A stretch of 33,986 nt of DNA, taken from positions 1-33,986 of the forward strand of contig NZ_JADEXE010000040.1 of assembly GCF_015207265.1 (NCBI RefSeq), in the 5' to 3' direction. Made by a program: the position numbers and the translations under genes. Below the pieces are notes generated by a model. That model did no database searches. It saw only the letters and a program-made list of their open reading frames with translations, and was not told where the DNA came from. Positions 9,395 through 16,702 of this stretch are shown here, in pieces (the stretch's first letter is position 1; each line of letters begins with the position of its first letter). This DNA is from Nodosilinea sp. LEGE 07298. Its GTDB lineage: Bacteria > Cyanobacteriota > Cyanobacteriia > Phormidesmidales > Phormidesmidaceae.

Positions 9395-10507
9395 ATGGCA
9401 AGCCTGTTTCATCCGCTCTGCGGCAGCAACCCGCCCACCCTGCTGAAGCTGTTTTTAGACAATGGACTACCTAGCCGCGATCGCTACCCCCAGGCAGCTC
9501 TAGCACTGGCGGTATCGCTAGCCCGCTGGCCCTTTTCAACGGTAGAACAGGCGGTGTTTGCGCTATCCCCCAAAAAGCAAATGCCGGACCCCATCTTTAT
9601 TGTCGGCTATTGGCGATCGGGCACCACCCACCTGCACAACGTGATGGCCCAGTGTCCGGCCTTTGGCTACATTACCCCGCTGGCAACGGGGATGCCGTGG
9701 GATATTTTGGGCATAGTGCGATCGCTGGAACCGCTGCTAGAGCAGGCTCTACCTCAGGACCGCTATGTGGATAATGTGGCAGTAACGCCGACCTCCCCCC
9801 AGGAAGATTCCATTCCCCTGGCGACCATGGGGGCGGCCTCCTACTACCACGGCATGTACTTTCCTCAGCACTTTGAAACTCACTTTCGGCAAGAGGTGTT
9901 TTTAGCGGGAGGCGAGGACCATATTGAGCATTGGAAACGTCTGCATCGCCACCTGCTGCAAAAAGTTTCGGTGCACCAGGGGCACCGCCCGCTGCTGATT
10001 AAAAACCCGGTTTACACCGGCTATATTCGTCACCTGCGATCGCTATGGCCTAGGGCCAAGTTCATTCACATCTACCGCAATCCCTACCGGGTGTTTCCCT
10101 CGGCGCGGCACTATTTTACAAGATTACTGCCCGAGCTGGCGCTGCAAGACTACGGCGATTTGCCAATTGATGAGCTGGTTTTGGAGAGCTACCCGTTTCT
10201 GTTAGACGCGCTCAAAACCGATACGGCGGATCTGCCCTCTAATCAATTTGCGGAGGTTCGCTTTGAAGATTTACAGAGCAATCCGCTGCCAGAGCTACAA
10301 CGCCTGTTTGAACAGCTAGAGCTACCCGATTTTGAAACTGCTCGCCCCGATTTTGAAACTTACTTGGCAGGGCTAAAAGACTACCGCCAAAACCAGTACA
10401 ACCTTGATGCTAAAACCATTCAAATCATTGAAACTCACTGGGGTTCCTATATCCAAAGCTGGGGCTATAGCTTGGCGGACGAAGGGCTTTGCTCAAACTC
10501 GATCTGA
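9395..10507 (+). CDS. PAPS-dependent sulfotransferase family protein
   Basis: 370 residues with the two co-substrate sites of the Sulfotransfer_3 family. The 5'-phosphosulfate loop is GYWRSGTTHLHN (71-82) and the 3'-phosphate site is HIYRNPYRVFPS (225-236); LIKNPVYTGYI (201-211) lies between them. It would transfer sulfate from PAPS to a hydroxyl or amine of a small molecule or lipid. It starts 9 bp after the aminotransferase stop, so it is the third gene of a compact operon, and the acceptor may be the product of the first two enzymes. The 3' end runs antisense to a decayed ABC transporter fragment. The family is firm; the acceptor is inference. Confidence 0.88.
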   Translation: MASLFHPLCGSNPPTLLKLFLDNGLPSRDRYPQAALALAVSLARWPFSTVEQAVFALSPKKQMPDPIFIVGYWRSGTTHLHNVMAQCPAFGYITPLATGMPWDILGIVRSLEPLLEQALPQDRYVDNVAVTPTSPQEDSIPLATMGAASYYHGMYFPQHFETHFRQEVFLAGGEDHIEHWKRLHRHLLQKVSVHQGHRPLLIKNPVYTGYIRHLRSLWPRAKFIHIYRNPYRVFPSARHYFTRLLPELALQDYGDLPIDELVLESYPFLLDALKTDTADLPSNQFAEVRFEDLQSNPLPELQRLFEQLELPDFETARPDFETYLAGLKDYRQNQYNLDAKTIQIIETHWGSYIQSWGYSLADEGLCSNSI

Positions 10508-10581
10508 TTGGGCTTGAAGATGCGATCGCTCGCCTGAAAGTAATACTCGTCGTGGCTGATCATAAAAACAGCTTTCCCTGA
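10465..10581 (-). pseudogene. C-terminal remnant of an ABC transporter (cyclic-peptide exporter type)
   Basis: On the minus strand a short frame reads GKAVFMISHDEYYFQASDR and continues IFKPNQIEFE. This closely resembles the Walker-B-distal H-loop (SHD) and C-terminus of YojI/PvdE-type peptide-exporter ATPases. A stop codon lies a few codons upstream, and nothing else of the transporter is present in the window, so this is a gene fragment. It overlaps the 3' end of the sulfotransferase in antisense. The match is from memory of family motifs, over about 30 residues. It suggests a rearrangement joined the terpenoid operon to this locus. Confidence 0.5.
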
Positions 10582-10614
10582 CCTTCAAACCTGGTGAAGC
10601 CGGGTAGAGAAAAT

Positions 10615-10705
10615 GGCGTTGCTGATTCAGAGAATGAACCGAGGCCTGAAAGCTCTGAAAGCTCGTTCAGAATTTCGCAAAATCATCCCGCTATTCAGCA
10701 ACGCC
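10615..10705. mobile_element. 91-bp MITE with 8-bp target duplication (copy A)
   Basis: The ends are a perfect 11-bp inverted repeat, GGCGTTGCTGA at left and TCAGCAACGCC at right. In both ends ATGA follows after exactly 8 nt, giving about 23-bp imperfect termini. The element is flanked by an exact 8-bp direct repeat GAGAAAAT (10607-10614 and 10706-10713), the hallmark of transposition. It has no coding capacity, so it must be mobilised in trans. The 8-bp duplication and TGCTG-containing ends recall IS1-like elements, but the parent family was not identified. It lies between the ABC fragment and the psbA terminator. Confidence 0.85.
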
Positions 10706-10723
10706 GAGAAAATGAGCTTAAAC

Positions 10724-10758
10724 GCAAAGAGCGCTCCCCCAAGGGGAGCGCTCTTTGC
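10724..10758 (-). terminator. Terminator downstream of psbA
   Basis: A perfect 16-bp stem (GCAAAGAGCGCTCCCC and its complement) with a 3-nt loop, 29 bp beyond the psbA stop codon. The minus strand continues into a moderately T-rich stretch. The position and strength fit the intrinsic terminator of a highly expressed photosystem gene. Confidence 0.85.
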
Positions 10759-10787
10759 TATTCAATCAATGGGGTAGTCAGTCAAGA

Positions 10788-11849
10788 CTAGCCGATGATT
10801 TCAGGAGCCTGAGCCGTAGCTAGGTCGAGGGGGAAGTTGTGAGCATTGCGCTCGTGCATTACTTCCATACCCAGGTTCGCACGGTTGATCACGTCAGCCC
10901 AGGTGCCAATCACACGACCCTGTGAGTCAAGGATCGACTGGTTGAAGTTGAACCCATTCAGGTTGAACGCCATCGTGCTGATGCCGAGAGCGGTGAACCA
11001 GATGCCAATCACAGGCCACGCACCCAAGAAGAAGTGCAGAGAGCGGCTGTTGTTGAAGCTGGCATATTGGAAGATCAACCGACCGAAGTAGCCGTGGGCT
11101 GCCACGATGTTGTAGGTCTCTTCTTCTTGGCCAAACTTGTAGCCGTAGTTCTGAGACTCGGTCTCGGTGGTTTCACGCACTAGTGAAGAGGTCACCAGCG
11201 AACCGTGCATAGCGGAGAACAAGGAACCACCGAACACACCGGCCACACCCAGCATGTGGAAGGGGTGCATCAGAATGTTGTGCTCAGCCTGGAAGACCAG
11301 CATGAAGTTGAAGGTACCCGAGATACCCAAAGGCATGCCGTCGGAGAACGAACCTTGGCCCAGAGGATAGATGAGGAATACAGCAGAGGCAGCGGCCACG
11401 GGTGCGCTGTAAGCAACGCAGATCCAGGGGCGCATGCCCAAGCGGTAGCTCAGTTCCCACTCACGACCCATGTAGCAGAAGACGCCAATGAGGAAGTGGA
11501 AAATTACCAACTGGTAAGGGCCACCGTTGTACAGCCACTCATCGAGGGAAGCGGCTTCCCAGATGGGGTAGAAGTGCAAGCCAATGGCGTTCGAGGAAGG
11601 CACAACCGCACCGGAGATGATGTTGTTGCCGTACATCAGGGAGCCAGCAACGGGCTCACGGATGCCATCGATGTCGACGGGGGGTGCAGCGATGAACGCT
11701 ACGACGAAGCAGGCGGTAGCAGCGAGCAGGGTAGGAATCATCAACACGCCGAACCAGCCTACATACAGGCGGTTCTCGGTGCTGGTGACCCACTGGCAAA
11801 ACTGCTCCCACAGGGAGGCAGATTGTTGTCTTTGGAGAGTCGTTGTCAT
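10788..11849 (-). CDS. psbA: Photosystem II D1 protein, E130 form
   Basis: D1 reaction-centre subunit of photosystem II in the thylakoid membrane. It carries P680, pheophytin, QB and most ligands of the oxygen-evolving Mn4CaO5 cluster. 353 residues; all key residues are in register: Tyr161, Asp170, Glu189, His190, His198, His215, Ser264, His272, His332, Glu333, His337, Asp342 and C-terminal Ala344. Residue 130 is Glu, the form associated with high-light D1 in cyanobacteria with several psbA copies. The cleaved extension after Ala344 is only 9 residues (TAQAPEIIG), as in plants, instead of the common 16. The ATG has no clear Shine-Dalgarno sequence. Other psbA copies are expected elsewhere in the genome. 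Confidence 0.99.
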   Translation of the reverse strand: MTTTLQRQQSASLWEQFCQWVTSTENRLYVGWFGVLMIPTLLAATACFVVAFIAAPPVDIDGIREPVAGSLMYGNNIISGAVVPSSNAIGLHFYPIWEAASLDEWLYNGGPYQLVIFHFLIGVFCYMGREWELSYRLGMRPWICVAYSAPVAAASAVFLIYPLGQGSFSDGMPLGISGTFNFMLVFQAEHNILMHPFHMLGVAGVFGGSLFSAMHGSLVTSSLVRETTETESQNYGYKFGQEEETYNIVAAHGYFGRLIFQYASFNNSRSLHFFLGAWPVIGIWFTALGISTMAFNLNGFNFNQSILDSQGRVIGTWADVINRANLGMEVMHERNAHNFPLDLATAQAPEIIG

Positions 11850-11919
11850 GATTTGGATAAGTGCAAGTTAGGTTTGCTTGGTGCCCGTCCGAGAGGACAA
11901 GCAAGTTATGTATGTACTT

Positions 11920-11948
11920 ACATTAACCGTAATGTTGCAGTTTGTAAA
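11920..11948 (-). promoter_or_regulatory. Candidate psbA promoter
   Basis: On the minus strand, TTTACA (11943-11948) and TAATGT (11920-11925) are separated by 17 bp. This would put the transcript start near 11913, with a leader of about 65 nt, typical of psbA. The -10 matches only half of the consensus. A small stem (GTCC/GGAC) lies in the leader near 11890. No other gene lies between here and the ggt stop at 12151; the rest of this 301-bp gap is filled by the decayed repeats listed separately. Confidence 0.45.
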
Positions 11949-12013
11949 CATGCCCTGTGGTTAATGTCTCAAATATCTCGCCAAGGCGTACGGCTGTGTG
12001 CCCTTGACCAGAT

Positions 12014-12036
12014 TCATGCTGTCATTCAGCAACGCT
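12014..12036. repeat. Solo terminus of the copy-A MITE family (copy C)
   Basis: TCAT, 8 nt, then TCAGCAACGCT has the same layout as the right end of the 91-bp MITE at 10683-10705, with 10 of 11 terminal bases identical. A possible left end at about 11931 (AATGTTGCAGT, 8 nt, ATGC) is weak, and no target duplication supports it. So only this end is claimed. It lies about 70 bp upstream of the proposed psbA -35. Confidence 0.55.
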
Positions 12037-12048
12037 AAAGGTTACAGG

Positions 12049-12149
12049 GGAGGTGCTGTACACAGGTATGAACCATACATTCAACGTCTCTCGTAGGGAA
12101 AAACGGCCGTTTTCCCATCCCTAAAGTCATGCATCAATTTGGCAACGCC
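12049..12149. mobile_element. 101-bp decayed MITE of the copy-A family (copy B)
   Basis: The left end GGAGGTGCTGT is followed after 8 nt by ATGAACC, exactly the spacing and inner bases of copy A. The right end is TCAT, 8 nt, TTGGCAACGCC. The flanks GTTACAGG (12041-12048) and ATTAGAGG (12150-12157) agree at 6 of 8 positions, consistent with an old target duplication. The ggt stop codon (12151-12153) lies inside the right-hand duplicate, so the element probably inserted at the very end of ggt. A hairpin fills its centre. Confidence 0.55.
12096..12116 (-). terminator. Possible ggt terminator inside the decayed MITE
   Basis: GGGAAAA, CGGCCG, TTTTCCC (with one extra A on the plus strand) forms a near-perfect palindrome about 35 bp beyond the ggt stop. 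On the minus strand the stem ends in a run of T. It may terminate ggt before psbA. Because it lies in the middle of a mobile-element relic, the terminator would have been brought in by insertion. Confidence 0.4.
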
Positions 12150-12150
12150 A

Positions 12151-13746
12151 TTAGAGGTGTGCGATCGCGCCATCACTTCTGGGGTCACACCCGCCCCGCA
12201 AGCCATCTGCATTAATTTGAATGGCATGGGCATGGCCCATCTGGTCGGCCCAGGCGGGGACCACTTTTAGCTGATGTCCCCGACCTGCTAAGGCTTGCTG
12301 CACATCCACAGGAATGCGGCTCTCCACGGCAAGCTCGGTGGTCGCCTCGCCCCAGGTGCGGCCCCATACCCAGCGGGGTAGATCGATCGCCGTCTGTGGG
12401 TCAAAGCCAAAGTCAAGCATTCGCGTCAGCAGCGCCAGCTGAGTTTGGGGTTGGCCCTCACCGCCCATGGTGCCAAGCACCAGGTAGGGGCGGCTCTGGC
12501 TATCTAGCACCAGACCCGGCATTAAAGTGTGAAAGGGGCGCTTGCCGGGTTCTAGGGTATTGGGGTGGTCGGGGCTGAGTGAAAACAGCGCCCCTCGGTT
12601 TTGGAGCGGAAAACCCAGGTCGGGCGGTACTACTGCCGAGCCAAAGTCAAAGTAGTTGCTTTGGATAATTGAGACGGCGTTACCTTCGCCATCGACCACA
12701 GCGGTGTAGGTGGTGTCACCACCGACCTCAAGGGCTGGGTAGTGCTGGGCGACGGCCATACTCAACTGTGCCCTACGGCGATCGCCGTAGGACTTCGAAA
12801 TCAGCTCTGTGAGCGGAATGTCGCTAAAGTCGGGGTCGCCCAGCCAGCGATCGCGGTCGGCAAAGGCTAGCTTAGTAGCCTCAACTAGCAGGTGGTAGTA
12901 GTCGGCGGTGCCGTGGCCGATGGTGTGCAAGTTAAACCCCTCCAGCACATTCAGCATTTGCAGCACGGTAAAGCCCTGGGTATTGGGTGGCAGTTGGCAC
13001 ACCTGATAACCCCGGTACGTGGTGCTAATTGGGTCTACCCAGGTGGTCGTGTGGCGGGCAAAGTCGTCCGGGCTGAGCAACCCACCCAAGCTGTCTAGGT
13101 AAGCAATTAAGCTGGCGGCAATCTCACCCTGGTAAAAGTCTTGGGGGCCAGCGGTCGCCAAGCGTCGCAGAGTTTTGCCCAAGGGGCGATTGGTAACTTG
13201 AACGCCTGCTTCGGGCACCGTGCCACCGGGTAAAAAGGGATTGTTTGCGCCGCCATAGGCTTCTAAATGGCCCTGATTCACCCGTGTCCAGTGGGACTGG
13301 GAAGCAGAAATAGGGTAGCCCTGCTCAGCGAGTTCGATCGCAGGCTGAAGCAAGTCGGCCCAGGGCAGGTGACCAAAGCGCTGGTGAGCTTCGCCCCAGG
13401 ATGAAACCCCTCCCGGTACTGTAATAGCGGCCTGGGGGCCGCGCTGGGGAATGGTACCTAGGCCCAGGCGAGCAAAAGCGGCGCGATCGCACCCAGCCCC
13501 CGCTCGCCCTGACCCATTAAGGCCATACAGCTGCCCTGAACCAGTGTGGTAGCCCAGCCAGAACGCGTCGCCGCCCAGCCCAGTCATGTGGGGATAGACC
13601 ACTGCTAGGGCCGCCTGGACTGCGATCGCCGCATCCACCGCATTGCCCCCCTGGCTAAGTACATTTGACCCAGCGGTAGAGGCGAGGTAGTGGGGGCACA
13701 CCACCATTGCCGTAGGCTGCTGAGGGTGGGAAGTAGAGAAAGACAT
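12151..13746 (-). CDS. ggt: Gamma-glutamyltransferase
   Basis: Hydrolyses or transfers the gamma-glutamyl group of glutathione and related peptides. 531 residues forming a self-cleaving precursor. The N-terminal GNAVDAAIA and MTGLGGDAFWL are family signatures. The autocatalytic nucleophile is the first Thr of DTTYTAVVD (Thr345), just before EGNAVS. Where many relatives have TTH, this protein has TTY, as in several GGT-like hydrolases. No signal peptide is visible, so it may be cytoplasmic or exported another way. The ATG has a weak AGG ribosome site. Its stop codon lies in the target-site duplicate of a decayed MITE. Confidence 0.93.
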   Translation of the reverse strand: MSFSTSHPQQPTAMVVCPHYLASTAGSNVLSQGGNAVDAAIAVQAALAVVYPHMTGLGGDAFWLGYHTGSGQLYGLNGSGRAGAGCDRAAFARLGLGTIPQRGPQAAITVPGGVSSWGEAHQRFGHLPWADLLQPAIELAEQGYPISASQSHWTRVNQGHLEAYGGANNPFLPGGTVPEAGVQVTNRPLGKTLRRLATAGPQDFYQGEIAASLIAYLDSLGGLLSPDDFARHTTTWVDPISTTYRGYQVCQLPPNTQGFTVLQMLNVLEGFNLHTIGHGTADYYHLLVEATKLAFADRDRWLGDPDFSDIPLTELISKSYGDRRRAQLSMAVAQHYPALEVGGDTTYTAVVDGEGNAVSIIQSNYFDFGSAVVPPDLGFPLQNRGALFSLSPDHPNTLEPGKRPFHTLMPGLVLDSQSRPYLVLGTMGGEGQPQTQLALLTRMLDFGFDPQTAIDLPRWVWGRTWGEATTELAVESRIPVDVQQALAGRGHQLKVVPAWADQMGHAHAIQINADGLRGGCDPRSDGAIAHL

Positions 13747-14083
13747 ACCTGGCTCAGGCTACATGTTCGGTATCGGGCATAGAACAGTAGCACTTTTAGG
13801 GGGTTGTAGGTGTTATCTGTGCCTACCTCTGGGGCCTCCTAACGTGTGTAACTTCCAACACTTGGTTAGAGAGGTGTCCCAGGAGGGATGACAAAGCCGC
13901 AGTTTAACTCGGTGAACGTCTCGGATTAAGCCATACCCCTGACGCGATCTTTGTTAGGAAACATCTCAACTTGTTTCAGTAAACCTTGTTTTTCAGCATG
14001 AACCCTGCCTAAAGGGCAGTTCCACGGTTGCCAATCTCTGGGCTAAGGTTTAGACAGTCTGCGTTGTAATTCAACCCAAAGCT
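13747..14083. promoter_or_regulatory. Divergent region between ggt and class I aldolase
   Basis: 337 bp without a gene; it must carry promoters for ggt (minus) and the aldolase (plus). A small hairpin CTGCC-TAAA-GGGCAG sits near 14005-14019. No convincing -35/-10 pair, NtcA site, tRNA or repeat was recognised. Confidence 0.35.
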
Positions 14084-15166
14084 ATGGTAACTGCCCTATC
14101 TTCCCCCAGTAAGATCGCCGACTGGCTTGGCTCTGATGCCGACTCGCTGCTCGGTTACGAGGCCAAGGTCTCTAAATCAATGCTGCACCTGCCAGGGCCA
14201 GACTGGGTCGATAGAATTTTTGCCCAGAGCGATCGCAATCCTCAGGTATTACGCAGCCTGCAACAGCTCTACAGCAACGGTCGCTTGGCCAACACCGGCT
14301 ATCTCTCCATCCTGCCGGTGGACCAGGGCATCGAGCACTCGGCTGGAGCTTCCTTTGCGCCTAACCCGATGTACTTCGACCCGCAGAATATTGTCGAACT
14401 GGCGATCGCGGGGGGCTGCAATGCCGTCGCCACTACCCTCGGTGTGCTGGGCAGCGTATCGCGCCGCTACGCCCACAAAATTCCCTTTATTGTTAAGCTC
14501 AACCACAACGAGCTGCTCACCGCCCCCAACCGCTTTGACCAGATCATGTTTGCCGATGTCGAGCAGGCCTGGAACTTAGGAGCCGTCGCTGTAGGGGCCA
14601 CCATCTACTTTGGCTCCGATGAATCGACCCGGCAGATTCAAGAAGTCAGCGCCGCCTTTCAGCGAGCCCACGAGCTGGGCATGGCCACCATTCTCTGGTG
14701 CTACCTGCGCAGCAGCTCCTTCAAACAAGACATTGATTACCACCTGGCGGCTGACCTCACCGGTCAGGCCAACCACTTAGGCGTCACTATCGAGGCCGAT
14801 ATCATCAAGCAAAAGTTACCGGAGGTCAACAACGGCTATGGGGCTGTGGCCAAAGCACTGGGAGAGTCCTACGGTAAAACCCACAGCCGCATCTACAGCG
14901 ACCTTACCACCGACCACCCCATCGACCTCACCCGCTACCAGGTACTCAACTGCTACGCTGGCCGCATGGGGTTAATTAACTCTGGCGGTGGCTCCGGCGA
15001 AAACGATTTTGCCGAGGCGGTGCGTACCGCCGTTATCAACAAGCGGGCTGGCGGCATGGGGCTAATTTCGGGCCGCAAGACCTTCCAGCGCGATTTCAAA
15101 GAAGGGGTGAAGCTGTTCCACCTGATTCAGGACGTATACCTGTCCGACGCCGTCACCATTGCCTGA
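14084..15166 (+). CDS. Class I fructose-bisphosphate aldolase, archaeal/DhnA type
   Basis: Cleaves or forms fructose-1,6-bisphosphate (and possibly sedoheptulose-1,7-bisphosphate) in glycolysis and the Calvin cycle. 360 residues, similar in length and layout to E. coli FbaB (DhnA). PVDQGIEHS (79-87) is the family's N-terminal signature, KLNHNELL (138-145) lines the barrel, and Lys242 in [11 protein letters not shown] is the likely Schiff-base lysine. A phosphate site [10 protein letters not shown] lies near residue 305. This enzyme is unrelated in sequence to the plant-type class I and the zinc class II aldolases that cyanobacteria also use. Its 3' end overlaps the convergent methyltransferase gene by 40 bp. 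Confidence 0.92.
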   Translation: MVTALSSPSKIADWLGSDADSLLGYEAKVSKSMLHLPGPDWVDRIFAQSDRNPQVLRSLQQLYSNGRLANTGYLSILPVDQGIEHSAGASFAPNPMYFDPQNIVELAIAGGCNAVATTLGVLGSVSRRYAHKIPFIVKLNHNELLTAPNRFDQIMFADVEQAWNLGAVAVGATIYFGSDESTRQIQEVSAAFQRAHELGMATILWCYLRSSSFKQDIDYHLAADLTGQANHLGVTIEADIIKQKLPEVNNGYGAVAKALGESYGKTHSRIYSDLTTDHPIDLTRYQVLNCYAGRMGLINSGGGSGENDFAEAVRTAVINKRAGGMGLISGRKTFQRDFKEGVKLFHLIQDVYLSDAVTIA

Positions 15167-16116
15167 GGCTGACCAGACTGGCTGGCCCGCACGGCCCGAA
15201 ACATGCCAAAGCGGCACAGTCCACTCCCAAAGGCGAGGCGCATGAGCAGCAGTGTCGGTACCTCCCGCACTGACTTGAGAATCCCCGCAGGCCCAAAGCG
15301 CACCATGCCCTGGGGCCGTATGATTCCTTGCCAGATCGAGTCAAGCCAGGAGGGTAGGGTTTCTCGTGACCAGTCGGCAGTGGTGACCTGGCCCGCCACC
15401 AGACCGGTCGCCTCTAGCTGTTCGGCAAAGCCTTCAATACTGGCAAAGGCCGGGTGCGACCACTGATCGAGCAGCTGGCGCATGACCGGCTTTTCCCAGG
15501 TGTTGAGGGGGATTTTGCGATCGTCTCGCTGGTTCCAGTCGGCGACAACCAGCACCCCACCGGGCTTCAGCACCCGCAGCAGTTCGCGGGCAAAGACGGC
15601 CTTATCGGGCATGTGGGGGCCTGCTTCCACCGACCAGACCACATCAAAGCTGGCGTCTGGAAAGGACAGTGCCATAGCGTCATCTACCTGAAAGCGAGCC
15701 GTCACGCCCTCGGGCGTAAGCTGTTGCGCCCGCCGCACCTGGTTGGGGCTGATAGTGACACCAGTAACCGCAAACCCATAGTCGTGGGCCAAAATGCGGC
15801 TACTGCCGCCAATGCCGCAGCCAACATCTAGTACTGTGGTGCCCGCAGGCAGCTGGTCTAGGCCACCCCAGCGCACCATTTCATGCACAAAATCGGCCTT
15901 GGCTGTTAAAAAATTTTTGCGTCGGGGCGGCGACCCATAGTGGCCCAGGTGAATATGCTCACCCCAATAAAACTCAAGAATGCCGTCATCGGTCCACTGA
16001 TCATAGGAATTGGCGACGGTGTTAGAAGACTCGTAGCGGCGAGGGGTGAACAGGTATGCCCCTACACCTAACGCCAGCAGCGCTAAAAGAATGCCAAGAA
16101 TGCTGATTAGGTTCAT
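15127..16116 (-). CDS. MPBQ/MSBQ methyltransferase (tocopherol and plastoquinone synthesis)
   Basis: SAM-dependent methyltransferase that methylates 2-methyl-6-phytyl- (and solanesyl-) benzoquinol. It is the counterpart of Synechocystis Sll0418. 329 residues: an N-terminal membrane helix (about 3-23), then the SAM-binding [12 protein letters not shown] (95-106), [23 protein letters not shown] and a C-terminal [10 protein letters not shown] region, which together are characteristic of this family in cyanobacteria. It acts at the thylakoid or envelope membrane. The stop codon lies inside the 3' end of the aldolase gene (40-bp tail-to-tail overlap). A strong terminator about 120 bp upstream isolates it from upstream minus-strand transcription. 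Confidence 0.92.
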   Translation of the reverse strand: MNLISILGILLALLALGVGAYLFTPRRYESSNTVANSYDQWTDDGILEFYWGEHIHLGHYGSPPRRKNFLTAKADFVHEMVRWGGLDQLPAGTTVLDVGCGIGGSSRILAHDYGFAVTGVTISPNQVRRAQQLTPEGVTARFQVDDAMALSFPDASFDVVWSVEAGPHMPDKAVFARELLRVLKPGGVLVVADWNQRDDRKIPLNTWEKPVMRQLLDQWSHPAFASIEGFAEQLEATGLVAGQVTTADWSRETLPSWLDSIWQGIIRPQGMVRFGPAGILKSVREVPTLLLMRLAFGSGLCRFGMFRAVRASQSGQPQAMVTASDRYTS

Positions 16117-16235
16117 GTAGTGTCAGGGCCGCCGGGTAACGGTTTGTGTCTTTGATTGTGTTCTTATTGTGACAAGCTTGCGGCCCTCGATCAACATAGA
16201 CAAGTTGAGTGTATTCAGTTGAGCCTCTTCTCCTC

Positions 16236-16264
16236 AAACAAAAACCCCCGACCGAAGCCGGGGG
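16236..16264 (-). terminator. Strong intrinsic terminator with UUCG tetraloop
   Basis: Read on the minus strand: CCCCCGGC-TTCG-GTCGGGGG followed by TTTTTGTTT. The C(UUCG)G loop, 8-bp GC stem and T tract make this a textbook terminator. No annotated minus-strand gene lies between it and the 32-residue ORF ending at 17237, about 1 kb away, so it points to an unannotated transcript. Confidence 0.85.
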
Positions 16265-16390
16265 AAACCCCATCAGGAGACGCCTATCTGACGTTTAAGT
16301 TAAAACAAAGCCGCCCTTTCAGCGCTTGTACTAAGACTATCGAACTACGGGCTATTTGAGAGAGCACCACCGAGAATTTACGGAAACAAT
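16236..16390 (-). ncRNA. Candidate small RNA ending at the UUCG terminator
   Basis: The DNA just upstream of the terminator on the minus strand has no ORF of useful length. It has a possible promoter (CTGCCA, 18 bp, TAAAGT at about 16398-16427), giving a transcript of roughly 150 nt. Internal pairings such as TCAG/CTGA lie next to the terminator stem. It does not resemble Yfr1, tmRNA or RNase P RNA as far as can be judged by eye. Between 16117 and 16702 only this candidate and the repeat at 16519-16630 were found. The 5' end is a guess. Confidence 0.35.
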
Positions 16391-16518
16391 ACGGCCAACT
16401 TTAAGAATTACTTACAAAATTTGGCAGCACGGTCGGGAACTTTCAAGTTTCCGACTACGCCCAGGGCCTTGAATTAGCTCATAGCCTCTTCAACATTGGG
16501 GTACGGCAGGAGATAGCA

Positions 16519-16630
16519 CTAGTACTCTGCGGCGCAAGTTTAGGTCCTATTCTCCGGGGGCTAGGGAGCAGAGGGGCTAGGGAGCCAAGCAATTCGGAAT
16601 GGTGGGCATATTTCAGCCGTCGAGTACTAG
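16519..16630. mobile_element. 112-bp palindromic-ended dispersed repeat, copy 1
   Basis: Begins CTAGTACTC and ends GAGTACTAG, and the inverted match extends inward (GCGG/CCGT region). The same sequence recurs nearly unchanged at 21222-21317, so it is a dispersed MITE-like element. This copy carries an extra 16 bp from internal duplication of GGGGCTAGGGAG. No coding capacity. Ends containing TA at the border would fit a Tc1/IS630-like TA target, but this is inference. Confidence 0.8.
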
Positions 16631-16702
16631 CGTCATTTCCCTGGCGATCGCAACCAGGATGAGAATGTTAAAACTAAACCAGTCCCGTCTAAAGGTATCT
16701 CA

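Noticed and set aside
10594-10791. 65-codon plus-strand ORF between sulfotransferase and psbA
   Set aside because: It spans the MITE and the psbA terminator, so it is a chance frame.
11931-11953. Left end of a third MITE copy overlapping the psbA -35
   Set aside because: Only 6 of 11 terminal bases match and the flanks show no target duplication, so only the right end (12014-12036) is claimed.
11205-12038. 277-codon ORF on the plus strand antisense to psbA
   Set aside because: It is the complement of the strongly conserved psbA frame, with no recognisable domain or ribosome site.
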